Of a stretch of DNA of 64,000 nucleotides, positions 16,020-24,877 are shown in pieces. This stretch comes from Micromonospora chokoriensis. Lineage in GTDB: Bacteria; Actinomycetota; Actinomycetes; Mycobacteriales; Micromonosporaceae. The position numbers and the translations under genes were made by a program. The notes under the pieces are model-generated. The model saw nothing but the letters and a program-made list of their open reading frames with translations. It did no database searches and was not told the origin of the DNA. Numbering within the stretch: position 1 is the first letter of the stretch; each line of letters starts with the position of its first letter. The stretch lies in assembly GCF_000718555.1 (NCBI RefSeq), contig NZ_JOAN01000015.1:350034-414033 (forward strand), given 5' to 3'.

Positions 16020-17303
16020 GTGGAGTGGACGGTGGCGGTCGTGGTGGCCGTGGCGTTGGTGGCCGGGATGGCCGCCGGTTTGCTGCTGCCCCGGTTCGTG
16101 CCGAGGCGTGGCGGTCGCTCCACGTCGACGGGGAGCGACAGCCCCCGCTGGAGCAGTGGGAGGCCCGCGATCGCCGACGAGCAGCAGGCCGGGCTCGGCC
16201 GCCGGACGATCGACTCGCTTCGGGCCGGTGTCGTGGTTCTGGACAATGATGACGTCCCCGTCCTGATCAACCCGGCTGCCCGCGCGATGGGGCTTCTGCG
16301 TACCGGCAGCACACCCGGCTCGATCGCCGCGCACCCACTGATCCGTACCCTTGCCGGCCAGGTGCGACGCACCGGCGTGCGGCGCGAGATCGAGCTCGAC
16401 CTGCCCCGGGGCCGCGACAGCGCGGGGGAGAACCCGCTCGGCGTGCACCTTCGGGCGATGGGTCTTGGCAACGGCTTCATCGCGGTCGAGGCGGTCGACG
16501 TGACCGAGTCGCACCGGTTGACCCGCGTGCGACGCGATTTCGTGGCCAACGTGAGCCACGAGCTCAAGACCCCGATCGGTGCCCTCCAGCTGCTCGCCGA
16601 GGCATTGCTGGACGCGACCGAGCCGGCCGACGCCGCAGCGCCCGATCTCTCCGAGGACCTGGTGGCCGCCCGCCGGTTCGCCGAACGGATCCAGCACGAG
16701 TCGACCCGGCTGGGCCGGCTGGTGCAGGAATTGCTGGAGCTGACCCGGCTGCAGGGGGCTGAACCGCAGCCGCCACCGGAGCCGGTCGCGCTGGACTGGG
16801 TGATCGCCGAGGTGGTCGACCGGACCCGCACCACGGCGTCCGCGCGGGGCGTGGAGGTGGCCGTGGAGGGTGCGCGTGGCCTCACCGCGTACGGAAGCGA
16901 CTCCCAACTCGCCACGGCGGTGGCGAACCTGGTGGAGAACGCCATCAACTACTCGGGCGAGGACACCACGGTGCGGGTGACCCTCCGGGGCGACGACGAG
17001 TACGTCGAGGTCGCCGTCGCCGACCAGGGCATCGGCATCGCCCCCACCGACGTGGACCGGATCTTCGAGCGGTTCTACCGGGCCGACCAGGCCCGCTCGC
17101 GTGCCACCGGCGGCACCGGGCTCGGCCTGGCAATTGTGAAACACATTGCGAGCAACCATGGCGGACGGGTCGAGGTGTCGAGCACTCTTGGTGGTGGATC
17201 GACGTTCACCCTCCGGCTGCCCGCCAGCCCACCGGACGACCTTCTGGCGACACTGCCGCCGGTTGGGATCGAACCCGGACCGACTGGGCTACGGCAGGTC
17301 TGA
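16020..17303 (+). CDS. senX3: Phosphate-responsive sensor histidine kinase
   Basis: Membrane histidine kinase of 427 residues, partner of the RegX3 regulator in phosphate starvation signalling. An N-terminal membrane segment (VAVVVAVALVAGMAAGLLL) is followed by a PAS-like region (about 60-165), the dimerisation H-box FVANVSHELKTPIGAL with phospho-acceptor His180, and the ATPase motifs NLVENAINYS, ADQGIGI and GGTGLGLAIVKHI. The start is GTG at 16020. It is 24 bases from regX3 and in the same operon. Gene order gpmA-senX3-regX3 is conserved in mycobacteria. Confidence 0.95.
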   Translation: MEWTVAVVVAVALVAGMAAGLLLPRFVPRRGGRSTSTGSDSPRWSSGRPAIADEQQAGLGRRTIDSLRAGVVVLDNDDVPVLINPAARAMGLLRTGSTPGSIAAHPLIRTLAGQVRRTGVRREIELDLPRGRDSAGENPLGVHLRAMGLGNGFIAVEAVDVTESHRLTRVRRDFVANVSHELKTPIGALQLLAEALLDATEPADAAAPDLSEDLVAARRFAERIQHESTRLGRLVQELLELTRLQGAEPQPPPEPVALDWVIAEVVDRTRTTASARGVEVAVEGARGLTAYGSDSQLATAVANLVENAINYSGEDTTVRVTLRGDDEYVEVAVADQGIGIAPTDVDRIFERFYRADQARSRATGGTGLGLAIVKHIASNHGGRVEVSSTLGGGSTFTLRLPASPPDDLLATLPPVGIEPGPTGLRQV

Positions 17304-17327
17304 CAGCAAATGGAAAGGAAATCCCCG

Positions 17328-18011
17328 TTGAGCCGCGTTCTGGTGGTCGAGGACGAGGAGTCGTTCTCCGACGCCTTGTCGTACATGCTCCGTAAGGAGG
17401 GCTTTGAGGTTTCGGTCGCCGCGACCGGCACCGACGCCCTCACCGAGTTCGACCGGACCGGCGCCGACATCGTGCTGCTCGACCTGATGTTGCCCGAGAT
17501 GTCGGGGACCGAGGTCTGCCGTCAGTTGCGGCAGCGGTCCGCCGTGCCGATCATCATGGTCACCGCCCGGGACAGCGAGATCGACAAGGTGGTCGGGCTG
17601 GAGATCGGCGCCGACGACTACGTCACCAAGCCGTACTCGCCGCGCGAGCTGGTCGCCCGGATCCGCGCGGTGCTGCGCCGGCAGAGCCCCGAGGTGGCTG
17701 AGGCGGGTGCGCCGACGTTGGCCGCCGGGCCGGTGCGGATGGACATCGAGCGGCACGTGGTGACCGTCGACGGTGGGGCCGTGCAGCTGCCGCTGAAGGA
17801 ATTCGAGCTGCTGGAGCTGCTGCTGCGCAACGCGGGCCGGGTGCTCACCCGCGGCCAGCTCATCGATCGGGTCTGGGGCGCCGACTACGTCGGTGACACC
17901 AAGACGCTTGACGTGCACGTCAAGCGGCTGCGCTCCAAGATCGAGCCGGAGCCGTCGGCGCCGCGCTTCATCGTGACCGTCCGGGGCCTGGGCTACAAGT
18001 TCGAGCCGTGA
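17328..18011 (+). CDS. regX3: OmpR/PhoB-family response regulator
   Basis: DNA-binding response regulator of phosphate starvation, 227 residues. The receiver domain has VVEDEES (acidic pocket), phospho-acceptor Asp52 in VLLDLMLPEMSG, and Lys in VTKPYSPREL; the C-terminal winged helix shows LPLKEFELLELLLRN and KTLDVHVKRLRSKIE. I prefer TTG at 17328 because GGAAAGGAA ends seven bases before it and the protein then starts SRVLVVEDE, as usual for the family; ATG 17310 would add KSPL-type residues and overlap the ribosome site. A strong terminator follows. Confidence 0.95.
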   Translation: MSRVLVVEDEESFSDALSYMLRKEGFEVSVAATGTDALTEFDRTGADIVLLDLMLPEMSGTEVCRQLRQRSAVPIIMVTARDSEIDKVVGLEIGADDYVTKPYSPRELVARIRAVLRRQSPEVAEAGAPTLAAGPVRMDIERHVVTVDGGAVQLPLKEFELLELLLRNAGRVLTRGQLIDRVWGADYVGDTKTLDVHVKRLRSKIEPEPSAPRFIVTVRGLGYKFEP

Positions 18012-18020
18012 TCGGCGTAC

Positions 18021-18057
18021 CCGAAGGGGCCCGCGCTCAGCGCGGGCCCCTTCGGGC
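18021..18057. terminator. Strong terminator after regX3
   Basis: A perfect 17-bp stem, CCCGAAGGGGCCCGCGC with its complement, has a three-base TCA loop and is followed by CTTT. It lies nine bases after the regX3 stop and before the stop of the reverse-strand gene at 18074, so it probably works in both directions. Confidence 0.93.
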
Positions 18058-18073
18058 TTTCCGGCAAGAGCCG

Positions 18074-18871
18074 TCAGAGTTCGTCGGCGGGGTGCGGGGC
18101 GATCATGCCCTGCTTCGTCCTGGTCGCGCACAGCTCGGCCAGCCGCTCGTAGGCGGCAGCACCGATCAGCGCGGTCAGCTCCGGCCCATACGACAGGTAC
18201 ATCGGCTCGGTGCCGACGTGGGCGTCCGTCGAGGAGGTGCACCACCAGTCCAGGTCGTGCCCGCCGGCTCCCCAGCCTCGCCGGTCGAACTCGGACAGGG
18301 TGGAGACCAGCACCTTGCTGTTGTCCGGCCGATTGACCCAGTCCTGATCGCGGCGGATCGGCAGCTGCCAACAGACGTCCGGCTTGTATTCCAACGGGTG
18401 CACCCCGTCGCGCAGCGCCTGGGCGTGCAGCGCGCAACCGCCCCCGCCGACGAAGTCGGCGTCGTTGAGGAACACGCACGGGCCGTCGGCGCCCTGGGTG
18501 GCGGTGCGGCGAGCCGGGTTCTTGCCGTCGATGGTGTCCTCGTCGGTCCAGTTCTTGAACCCACGCCGGAAGTGCTGCCAGGTCGACGGGGTGAGCCGCT
18601 TGACGGCGGTGCGGACCCGCTTCTCGTCGTCCGAGTCGGTGAAGAACGCCCCGTGCGAGCAGCAACCGTCGGCGGCCCGGCCGGCGATGATGCCGTGGCA
18701 GCCCTTGCCGAAGATGCAGGTCCAGCGGGAGAGCAGCCAGGTCAGGTCGGCCCGGATCAGGTGCGTCTCGTCGGCCGGGTCGGCGAACTCGATCCATTCC
18801 CGAGGGAAGTCCAAGGGCACCTCGCGGCTGCGCGGGTCGCCCGGGTCGTCCACCAGCACACGGAGCTCCAT
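18074..18871 (-). CDS. Conserved cysteine-rich protein, Rv0495c-like (possible metal-cluster protein)
   Basis: A 265-residue soluble protein of unknown function. It has clustered cysteines in a spacing reminiscent of the YkgJ/DUF3109 zinc- or iron-binding families: [58 protein letters not shown] and DWWCTSS. Direction and place between regX3 and the Ppx/GppA gene match Rv0495c of M. tuberculosis. ATG 18871 is taken as start with GGG nine bases upstream; GTG 18877 adds two residues. A cluster-binding role is inferred from cysteine pattern only. Confidence 0.8.
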   Translation of the reverse strand: MELRVLVDDPGDPRSREVPLDFPREWIEFADPADETHLIRADLTWLLSRWTCIFGKGCHGIIAGRAADGCCSHGAFFTDSDDEKRVRTAVKRLTPSTWQHFRRGFKNWTDEDTIDGKNPARRTATQGADGPCVFLNDADFVGGGGCALHAQALRDGVHPLEYKPDVCWQLPIRRDQDWVNRPDNSKVLVSTLSEFDRRGWGAGGHDLDWWCTSSTDAHVGTEPMYLSYGPELTALIGAAAYERLAELCATRTKQGMIAPHPADEL

Positions 18872-18951
18872 CGTCACCCGGCCCAGCGTACGCGCGGTGC
18901 GGTCCGCAGGCCGGTGAGCCGCGCAAACGTGTTGCGCCTAGGGTCATCACC

Positions 18952-19896
18952 ATGCGACTGGGTGTCCTTGACGTCGGATCCAACACGGTGCACCTCCTTG
19001 TGGTGGACGCGCACCACGGCGCGCACCCGTGGCCGGCGCACTCTGAGAAGGTGGTGCTTCGGCTGGCCGAGCAGATCGGCCCCGATGGCGCGCTGACCGA
19101 GGCGGGTGCGGATGGCCTGGTCAAGGCGGTGGGCATGGCCAAGGCGGCGGCTGCCGGGCTGGAGGCCGACGACCTGATCGCGTTCGCCACGTCCGCCGTG
19201 CGCGACGCCACCAACGCGGCGGACGTGCTGGGTCGGGTCCGTGACGAGACCGGCGTACGCCTGGCGGTGCTCTCCGGGGCGGACGAGGCGCGGATGACGT
19301 TCCTGGCCGTGCGGCGGTGGTTCGGGTGGTCGGCCGGTCGGCTGTTGGTGCTGGACATCGGTGGCGGCTCGCTGGAAATCGCCGCCGGCATCGACGAGGA
19401 CCCGGACGCCGCGGTCTCGCTGCCGCTGGGGGCCGGTCGGCTGACCCGCGAGCGACTCAAGGTCGAGCCGGGCAGTATGACTCCGCCGTCGGCGGAGGCC
19501 GTGGAGAAGCTTCGGGAGTACGTGGACGGCCGGCTGGACAAGGTCGTCGACCAGCTGACCGAGGTGGGCTGGGGTCGGGTGGCGGCCACCTCGAAGACGT
19601 TCCGCACCCTGGCTCGACTGGCCGGGGCGGCACCGTCGGGTGCCGGGCTGTGGACACGACGGCGCCTGACCCGGGCCGGGTTGCGGCAGGTCATCGGCTT
19701 CATCCGGCACATCCCGCCGGCGCAGCTGATGGAGCTGGAGGGCGTCAGCGCGGGCCGGGCCCACCAGTTGCTGGCCGGTGCCGTGGTCGCCGAGGCGGTG
19801 ATGCGTCGCCTGGATCTCGACTCGCTGGAGATCTGCCCGTGGGCGCTGCGGGAAGGTGTCATTCTCCGCCGGCTCGATCAACTCGAACCGCTCTGA
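18952..19896 (+). CDS. ppx: Ppx/GppA family exopolyphosphatase
   Basis: Phosphatase of the ASKHA fold that hydrolyses polyphosphate and/or pppGpp, 314 residues. The phosphate 1 motif is [17 protein letters not shown] at the N-terminus, with [27 protein letters not shown], and phosphate 2 motif [13 protein letters not shown]. It lacks the long C-terminal HD-like extension of E. coli Ppx, as do short mycobacterial PPX1 (Rv0496) proteins, whose position it shares. It starts 80 bases from the divergent Rv0495c-like gene. Adjacent phosphate-regulation genes support a role in phosphate storage. Confidence 0.92.
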   Translation: MRLGVLDVGSNTVHLLVVDAHHGAHPWPAHSEKVVLRLAEQIGPDGALTEAGADGLVKAVGMAKAAAAGLEADDLIAFATSAVRDATNAADVLGRVRDETGVRLAVLSGADEARMTFLAVRRWFGWSAGRLLVLDIGGGSLEIAAGIDEDPDAAVSLPLGAGRLTRERLKVEPGSMTPPSAEAVEKLREYVDGRLDKVVDQLTEVGWGRVAATSKTFRTLARLAGAAPSGAGLWTRRRLTRAGLRQVIGFIRHIPPAQLMELEGVSAGRAHQLLAGAVVAEAVMRRLDLDSLEICPWALREGVILRRLDQLEPL

Positions 19897-19971
19897 CCCA
19901 GTGGCCGTTTTCGGTTGGTTTGCCGGCGCTCGTCACGATGCCCCGGGCACTGCCGGGCTACGCTGGCTGAT

Positions 19972-20778
19972 GTGACTTCCGGCGTTCCCGTGCTCCTGTC
20001 CAGCTCGTCGGTCTTTCCCGAGCCGACCGCGGCGGCGTTTCAACTGGCTGCGGCGCTCGGCTACGACGGCGTCGAGGTGATGGTCTGGACCGACGTGGTC
20101 AGCCAGGACGCGGGAGCGCTGCGCGGCCTCTCCACGCACTACGGCGTCCCGGTGCTCTCGGTGCACGCGCCCTGCCTGCTGGTCACCCAGCGGGTGTGGA
20201 GCCCGGACCCGTGGGAGCGCCTGCGCAAGGCCGGCGAGCTGGCCGAGACGCTGGGGGCGCCGACAGTCGTGGTGCACCCACCGTTCACCTGGCAGCGCGA
20301 CTACGCGCGTAACTTCGCGGAAGGGCTGGCCACTGTCGCGGACCGGTTCAGCGGGCTGCGCTTCGCGGTGGAGAACATGTACCCGGTGCGGATGGCGGGC
20401 CGGCAGTTCGTCCCGTACGTGCCGGGTTGGGATCCCACCGACGCTGGCTACCCGTCGTACACCCTGGATCTGTCGCACTGCGCGGCCTCGCACAGTGACC
20501 CCCTGGAGATGGCCGACCGGATGGGCACCGGGCTGGCCCACGTGCATCTCGGCGACGGCACCGGCGAGGGTCGCGACGAGCACCTGGTGCCCGGTCGCGG
20601 CACCCAGCCCTGCGGTGAGCTGCTCTCCTCGCTGGCCGGCCGGGGTTTCACCGGGGCGGTGGCGGTGGAGGTCGCCACCCGCGGCGCGAAGAGCCGCGCG
20701 GTGCGCGAGGCGGATCTGCGCGCCGCGCTGGAGTTCGCCCGTCAGCACCTGACCGCGTCGTCCCCGGTCGACGCCTGA
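19972..20778 (+). CDS. Sugar phosphate isomerase/epimerase-like TIM barrel protein
   Basis: A 268-residue xylose-isomerase-like TIM barrel protein. Metal-ligand positions are visible: [41 protein letters not shown] (Glu), [11 protein letters not shown] (Asp/His), [10 protein letters not shown] and VAVEVATRG. The natural substrate is not known. GTG 19972 gives [14 protein letters not shown]; the longer upstream frame has no family similarity. It follows the Ppx/GppA gene by 75 bases, the Rv0496/Rv0498 order. Confidence 0.87.
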   Translation: MTSGVPVLLSSSSVFPEPTAAAFQLAAALGYDGVEVMVWTDVVSQDAGALRGLSTHYGVPVLSVHAPCLLVTQRVWSPDPWERLRKAGELAETLGAPTVVVHPPFTWQRDYARNFAEGLATVADRFSGLRFAVENMYPVRMAGRQFVPYVPGWDPTDAGYPSYTLDLSHCAASHSDPLEMADRMGTGLAHVHLGDGTGEGRDEHLVPGRGTQPCGELLSSLAGRGFTGAVAVEVATRGAKSRAVREADLRAALEFARQHLTASSPVDA

Positions 20779-20809
20779 CCTCCTCCGCCCGCGATGGGCG
20801 GTGGCGGTG

Positions 20810-21397
20810 TCAGCTGACCGGTGAGAGGGAGTCGACGCTGGAGGTCGGCTGCGCGGCCACCGTCACCTGCTCGCCGACCGCCGCCCGCTTGCGGGCCCGG
20901 TGCGCGGCCACGTGCGAGCGGGTGGCGCAGCGCTCCGAGCAGAACCGCCGGCAGCAGTTGGACGACGTGTCCAGGTAGACGTTGCCGCACCGCTCGTCGG
21001 CGCAGACCCCGAACCGGGCGCTGCCGTACTCGCAGAGCCAGACGGACAGCCCCCAGACCGCGCCGGCCAGGTATTCGGCGCTGACCGAGGCCCCCCGACT
21101 GGTCACGTGCATGTGCCAGTCGCTGGAGTCGTGCCCGGAGATGCGCGGCTGCACCGGGAACGCCTCCAGCAGCCCGTTCAGCTCGGTGACCGCCTGGGCG
21201 TCCCGCCCCGAGGTGCCGTACTCGAAGACGTCACGGAGTCGTTTCTGCGCCCGGCGGAAGATGGCGACGTCCCGGTCCGCGACCTCGTCGCCCATCCAGG
21301 CGTGGTCGTCGGTGAAGAGGGCTCGCAGGTCGTCGAGGTCGTCCAGGCGGGCGTTGACCAGGTCAACACCGGTCCGGGCGTACGCGTCGAAGTTCAC
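20810..21397 (-). CDS. CGNR zinc-finger / ABATE domain protein
   Basis: A 195-residue probable transcription regulator. The C-terminal finger is FGVCADERCGNVYLDTSSN followed by RRFCSERCATRSHVAAHR, with four cysteines and the CGN triad that names the family. The N-terminal half is the helical ABATE stress-regulator domain (FDAYARTGVDLVNARLDDL, RAQKRLRDVFEYG). GTG 21397 is the start. It converges on the TIM-barrel gene, with about 30 bases between stops, and follows the ATP-grasp gene by about 20 bases in the same direction. Confidence 0.9.
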   Translation of the reverse strand: MNFDAYARTGVDLVNARLDDLDDLRALFTDDHAWMGDEVADRDVAIFRRAQKRLRDVFEYGTSGRDAQAVTELNGLLEAFPVQPRISGHDSSDWHMHVTSRGASVSAEYLAGAVWGLSVWLCEYGSARFGVCADERCGNVYLDTSSNCCRRFCSERCATRSHVAAHRARKRAAVGEQVTVAAQPTSSVDSLSPVS

Positions 21398-21416
21398 GCC
21401 CCCAACGGTAGACGAC

Positions 21417-22583
21417 TCACGAGGCGCGTGGCGCGTCGATGTAGTGCGGCAGGAACCGCGCGTAGCCGTCGGTGATCAGACTCGCGCTCTCCCGCACTCC
21501 CACGCCGGCCGACTCGCCGTCGACGATCCAGCTGCCCAGTACCACCCGGTTGCCGGCGAACTGCGGCAACGCCCGGAACTCCTGGTAGCACCAGCCCTCG
21601 TCGCCGTAGATCCCCGGGTTGGTGATCTCCTCGTCGGCGGTGACGATGCGTACCGAGCCGCCCTCGCGGCCGAGCAACGGCTTGGCGACGTACTCCGGCA
21701 TGCCGCGCGGCGAGTCGAGGTACGCCGGGAGCAGGTACTCGTGGCCGGGGTACAGCTCCCAGAGGACCGCGAGCAGCGCCTTGTTGGAGAGCAGCAGCTT
21801 CCAGGCCGGCTCGATCCAGGTGGTCGGGGTGCCCGGGGCCAGGGCCGCCGGCCCGTACGGCTCGGCCAGCATCCACTCCCACGGGTAGAGCTTGAAGCAG
21901 GTGGTCACCGGGCGGTCGTCGGCGTCGACGAAGCGTCGGCCGTCCCAACCGATCTGCTGGATGGGTTGCAGCTCGACGCTCAGACCGGCCTGTCGGGCGG
22001 TCTCGGCGAGGTAGCCGGCGGTCATGTGGTCCTCGCCGGACTCCTCCTCGTCAGACCAGAGCACGTGCACCCGGGGGTCGTGCAGCCCGGCCCCGATCTT
22101 CGCCCACGCGCCGACCAGCCGCTCGTGCAGGCTGTTCCACTGGTCCAGCTCCGGTCGGGTCTGCTCCAGCCAGTACCACTGGATGATGCTCGCCTCGACC
22201 AGCGCGGTGGGGGTGTCCGCGTTGTACTCCAGCATCTTCGGCGGCCAGGTGCCGTCGTACGCGAGGTCGAAGCGCCCGTAGAGGGTCGGTGGTGCCTCCC
22301 GCAGCGACCGGGCCACCGCCTCGGCCGCCCACTGCGGGATGCCGAACTCGGCGTACCGGCGCTGCGCCACCACGTGCTCGGCGGCGGCGACCGACATCCG
22401 GTGCAGTTCCTCGGTGGCCTCCTCCAGCCGCAGCACCTCGTCCAGGTCGAAGGCGTACGCGGCGGTCTCGTCCCAGTACGACATGATCCCGCCGTCGGGC
22501 AGCTCGGTGTCGACGTAGACCAGCCCCTGCGACCGGATGGTGGCGTCCCAGTCGGGGCGTGGCGTGACCGTCTCGCGGCGCAT
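21417..22583 (-). CDS. Glutathionylspermidine synthase-like ATP-grasp protein
   Basis: A 388-residue protein of the GSP synthase C-terminal (YgiC/YjfC-like) amide-ligase family. Landmarks are SYWDETAAYAFDLDEVLRLE, the substrate-binding LEYNADTPTALVEASIIQW, CFKLYPWEWM, EPAWKLLLSNKALLAVLWEL, YVAKPLLGREGGSVRIV (ATP-grasp Lys and Gly loop) and LGSWIVDGESAGVGVRES. YgiC-type enzymes lack the amidase half and their substrate is unsettled; actinobacteria make mycothiol rather than glutathione, so an amine-peptide ligation is a guess. ATG 22583 lies one base after the stop of the lipoprotein gene, so the two are co-translated. Confidence 0.88.
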   Translation of the reverse strand: MRRETVTPRPDWDATIRSQGLVYVDTELPDGGIMSYWDETAAYAFDLDEVLRLEEATEELHRMSVAAAEHVVAQRRYAEFGIPQWAAEAVARSLREAPPTLYGRFDLAYDGTWPPKMLEYNADTPTALVEASIIQWYWLEQTRPELDQWNSLHERLVGAWAKIGAGLHDPRVHVLWSDEEESGEDHMTAGYLAETARQAGLSVELQPIQQIGWDGRRFVDADDRPVTTCFKLYPWEWMLAEPYGPAALAPGTPTTWIEPAWKLLLSNKALLAVLWELYPGHEYLLPAYLDSPRGMPEYVAKPLLGREGGSVRIVTADEEITNPGIYGDEGWCYQEFRALPQFAGNRVVLGSWIVDGESAGVGVRESASLITDGYARFLPHYIDAPRAS

Positions 22584-22584
22584 C

Positions 22585-22884
22585 TCAGCCGCCGCAGGAG
22601 GCGAGGTGGGTGCCGAATCCGCCGCGTTCGGGCACTGCGGTGGTGGTCGGTTCCGGGGCGGCGCGACCGGCGGTCGGGTCGGCGACCCGCATTGCCAGCG
22701 CAACGGTCTCGCCGCCGCCGACCGGCCCGAGGGCGCAGTCGTCGTCATCGTCGTCGTCCGAGGTCATGTTGCAGCCGGAGAGGGCGAGCGCCAGAGCGGT
22801 GAGCGCGCCGAGCTGCACGGAGGCCGACCGGAGCCGGCGGCGGGGGCGTTGGTCCACGGCATCGTTGTAGCTGATCGACGCCAC
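22585..22884 (-). CDS. Small lipoprotein with Asp-rich segment, partner of ATP-grasp enzyme
   Basis: A 99-residue predicted lipoprotein: basic n-region RPRRRLR, hydrophobic VQLGALTALALALSGC with the lipidated Cys near residue 38, then MTS followed by seven consecutive Asp residues and DCALGPVGGG. It ends HLASCGG. No domain is recognisable. It is coupled to the downstream synthase (TGAG-ATG), paralleling the E. coli ygiB (lipoprotein)-ygiC (synthase) arrangement, although the sequences are not clearly alike. The poly-Asp run could bind cations. GTG 22884 is used; GTG 22857 would also keep the signal peptide. Confidence 0.72.
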   Translation of the reverse strand: MASISYNDAVDQRPRRRLRSASVQLGALTALALALSGCNMTSDDDDDDDCALGPVGGGETVALAMRVADPTAGRAAPEPTTTAVPERGGFGTHLASCGG

Positions 22885-22963
22885 CGCCGCCGCCCCGCCC
22901 CCATGTCGAGGTGGCCCAGCCGCCCCCCGGCGGGGGCCCTGGCAGGGGCGTTACGCTCGGCTC

Positions 22964-23884
22964 ATGCTCCGTTCCGTCATCCTCGCCGCCTCCCGGTCAT
23001 CCCAGGTCGAGCGGCTCGTCGCGACCGCCCCGTACACCCGGGACGTCGTCCGCCGGTTCGTCGCCGGCGCCGCCACCGACGACGCGTTGCGCGCGACCCG
23101 CGGGCTCGTCGACGACGGTCTTGCGGTCACCCTCGACCACCTCGGTGAGGACACCGTCACCCCCGAGCAGGCCACCGCCACCCGGGACGAATACCTGAGA
23201 CTGCTGAAGATGCTCGCCGCCGCGGGGCTCACCCCGGCCGCCGAGGTGAGCGTGAAGCTCTCCGCTCTCGGCCAGATGTTCGACGAGCAACTGGCGTACG
23301 ACAACGCGCGGGCGATCTGCGCGGCGGCCGACGCGGCGGGCACCACTGTCACCCTGGACATGGAGGACCACACCACCACCGACTCGACGCTGGAGGTGCT
23401 GAGCCGGCTGCGCAAGGACTTCCCGTCGACCGGCGCGGTGCTCCAGGCGTACCTGCGCCGGACCGAGTCGGACTGCCGGGAGCTCTCCTCGGCCGGATCC
23501 CGGGTGCGGCTGTGCAAGGGGGCCTACAAGGAGCCGGAGTCGGTGGCGTACCAGTCGGCCCGTGAGGTGGACAAGTCGTACGTGCGCTGCATGAACATCC
23601 TGCTGTCCGGTGACGGGTACCCGATGCTGGCCACCCACGACCCTCGGATGATCGCCATCGGTGAGGACCGGGCCCGGTGGTTCGACCGGGGGCCGGAGCG
23701 TTTCGAGTTCCAGATGCTCTACGGCATCCGCCCCGAGGAGCAGGCTCGGCTGGCCGGCGAGGGCTACACCGTGCGCACCTACGTCCCGTACGGCGACGAG
23801 TGGTACGGCTACCTGATGCGCCGGCTCGCCGAGCGCCCGGCCAACCTGGTCTTCTTCGGCCGTGCCCTGATCTCCAAGAAGTAA
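22964..23884 (+). CDS. Monofunctional proline dehydrogenase
   Basis: FAD-dependent enzyme oxidising proline to pyrroline-5-carboxylate, membrane-associated, 306 residues. Family features are VSVKLSALGQ (strand with Lys), TTVTLDMEDHTTTDST (Asp/Glu), LQAYLRRTESDCREL, RLCKGAYKEPESVAY, the substrate-binding YVRCMNILL, LATHDPRMI, FEFQMLYGIRPEEQ and RTYVPYGDEWYGYLMRRLAERP with the two Arg carboxylate ligands. It is like PutB/PruB of actinobacteria (Rv1188). No P5C dehydrogenase gene is next to it. In M. tuberculosis the corresponding place holds proC, the opposite direction of proline metabolism. A terminator hairpin follows. Confidence 0.95.
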   Translation: MLRSVILAASRSSQVERLVATAPYTRDVVRRFVAGAATDDALRATRGLVDDGLAVTLDHLGEDTVTPEQATATRDEYLRLLKMLAAAGLTPAAEVSVKLSALGQMFDEQLAYDNARAICAAADAAGTTVTLDMEDHTTTDSTLEVLSRLRKDFPSTGAVLQAYLRRTESDCRELSSAGSRVRLCKGAYKEPESVAYQSAREVDKSYVRCMNILLSGDGYPMLATHDPRMIAIGEDRARWFDRGPERFEFQMLYGIRPEEQARLAGEGYTVRTYVPYGDEWYGYLMRRLAERPANLVFFGRALISKK

Positions 23885-23901
23885 TCTCCCCGATTCGGCC
23901 G

Positions 23902-23941
23902 ACGGGCCGGCGGCGACCCCCACGGGTCACCGCCGGCCCGT
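23902..23941 (+). terminator. Terminator after proline dehydrogenase
   Basis: An 18-bp stem with one C-A mismatch, ACGGGCCGGCGGCGACCC against GGGTCACCGCCGGCCCGT, has a short CCAC loop and is followed by CTT. It starts 17 bases after the stop. Confidence 0.88.
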
Positions 23942-23991
23942 CTTCGCGTACCGGTCCGCCGACGATGGCTAGGTGTCTTAGCTTTAGCGCC

Positions 23992-24792
23992 ATGACGACT
24001 AGCCAGGTGCGGCGGGACGGCGGACACATCGCGTACGAGGTGCACGGTGCGGGGCCGTTGGTCGTCCTCGCGCACGGCATGGGGGAGAACAGGGCGAGCT
24101 ATCGGCACCTCGTGCCCCTGCTGGTGGCTGGTGGTCACCGGGTCGCCTCGGTCGACGTCCGGGGGCACGGCGAGTCCAGCGTCGGCTGGCCCACGTACGC
24201 CCCGGCGGAGGTCGGCGCGGACCTGCTGGCCGTGGTCCGCGACCTCGACGCCGGGCCGGCCGTGCTGGTCGGCAGCTCGTCCGCGGCGGCGGCGGTGGTC
24301 TTCGCCGCGACCGACGCGCCCGAGCTGGTCACCGGCATCGTGCAGATCGGCGCGTTCGTCGGTCAGCCGAAGCTCAACCCACTGCTGCGCTCGGCGATGT
24401 GGGCCGTGCTGCGCAGCCCGCGACTGTTCGGGAGGTTCCACCACACGCTGTTTCCGGTGCACCGGCCCGCCGATGATGCCGCGTACCGCCGCTCGATCGT
24501 GGCCAACCTGCGCGAGCCCGGCCGGATGGCCGCGATGCGCGGCGTGATCGCACCGGCCGAGCCGCACTGGACGGCCCGTGCCCCGCAGGTGCGGCAACCG
24601 GTGTTGGTGCTGATGGGCGCCCAGGACCCGGACTTCCCCAACCCCGGCGCCGAGGCGCGGGCCGCCCGGCGGCTCTTCGGCACCGCCGAGGCCCGGATGA
24701 TCGAGGAGTCCGGGCACTACCCGCACGCCGACCGGCCGCAGCGCACCGCCGAGGAGCTGCTCGGCTTCCTGGCGGTGTGCGCCGGCGCCTAG
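23992..24792 (+). CDS. Alpha/beta hydrolase
   Basis: A 266-residue alpha/beta-hydrolase fold enzyme. It has the oxyanion region VLAHGMGENRASYRHLVP, VDVRGHGESS, nucleophile elbow VLVGSSSAAAAV (G-S-S-S-A, nucleophile Ser near residue 94), an acid region VLVLMGAQDPDFP and the catalytic His in EESGHYPHAD. Substrate unknown; the fold includes esterases and haloperoxidase-like enzymes. ATG 23992 sits about 50 bases after the preceding terminator, so it has its own promoter. It is followed by 85 bases before the membrane metallopeptidase. Confidence 0.9.
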   Translation: MTTSQVRRDGGHIAYEVHGAGPLVVLAHGMGENRASYRHLVPLLVAGGHRVASVDVRGHGESSVGWPTYAPAEVGADLLAVVRDLDAGPAVLVGSSSAAAAVVFAATDAPELVTGIVQIGAFVGQPKLNPLLRSAMWAVLRSPRLFGRFHHTLFPVHRPADDAAYRRSIVANLREPGRMAAMRGVIAPAEPHWTARAPQVRQPVLVLMGAQDPDFPNPGAEARAARRLFGTAEARMIEESGHYPHADRPQRTAEELLGFLAVCAGA

Positions 24793-24877
24793 GGGCATCG
24801 GTGGGTGAGCGGGTGGCCGGTCCGATCGGCCCGGGGCGGTCTCGCCGCATCCGCCGATTGGTCGTACCCTTCGGCGG

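Noticed and set aside
17262..17303. tRNA-like sequence on the reverse strand at the end of senX3 (TAGCCCAGTCGGT and GGGTTCGATCCC)
   Set aside because: The D-like and T-like parts are only three bases apart, no anticodon arm or acceptor stem forms, the T-stem pairs poorly, and the bases are coding in senX3.
17289..19862. 857-residue reverse-strand frame
   Set aside because: It runs antisense through regX3 and ppx, is Arg/Ser/Pro-rich from codon bias, and overlaps the Rv0495c-like gene in another frame.
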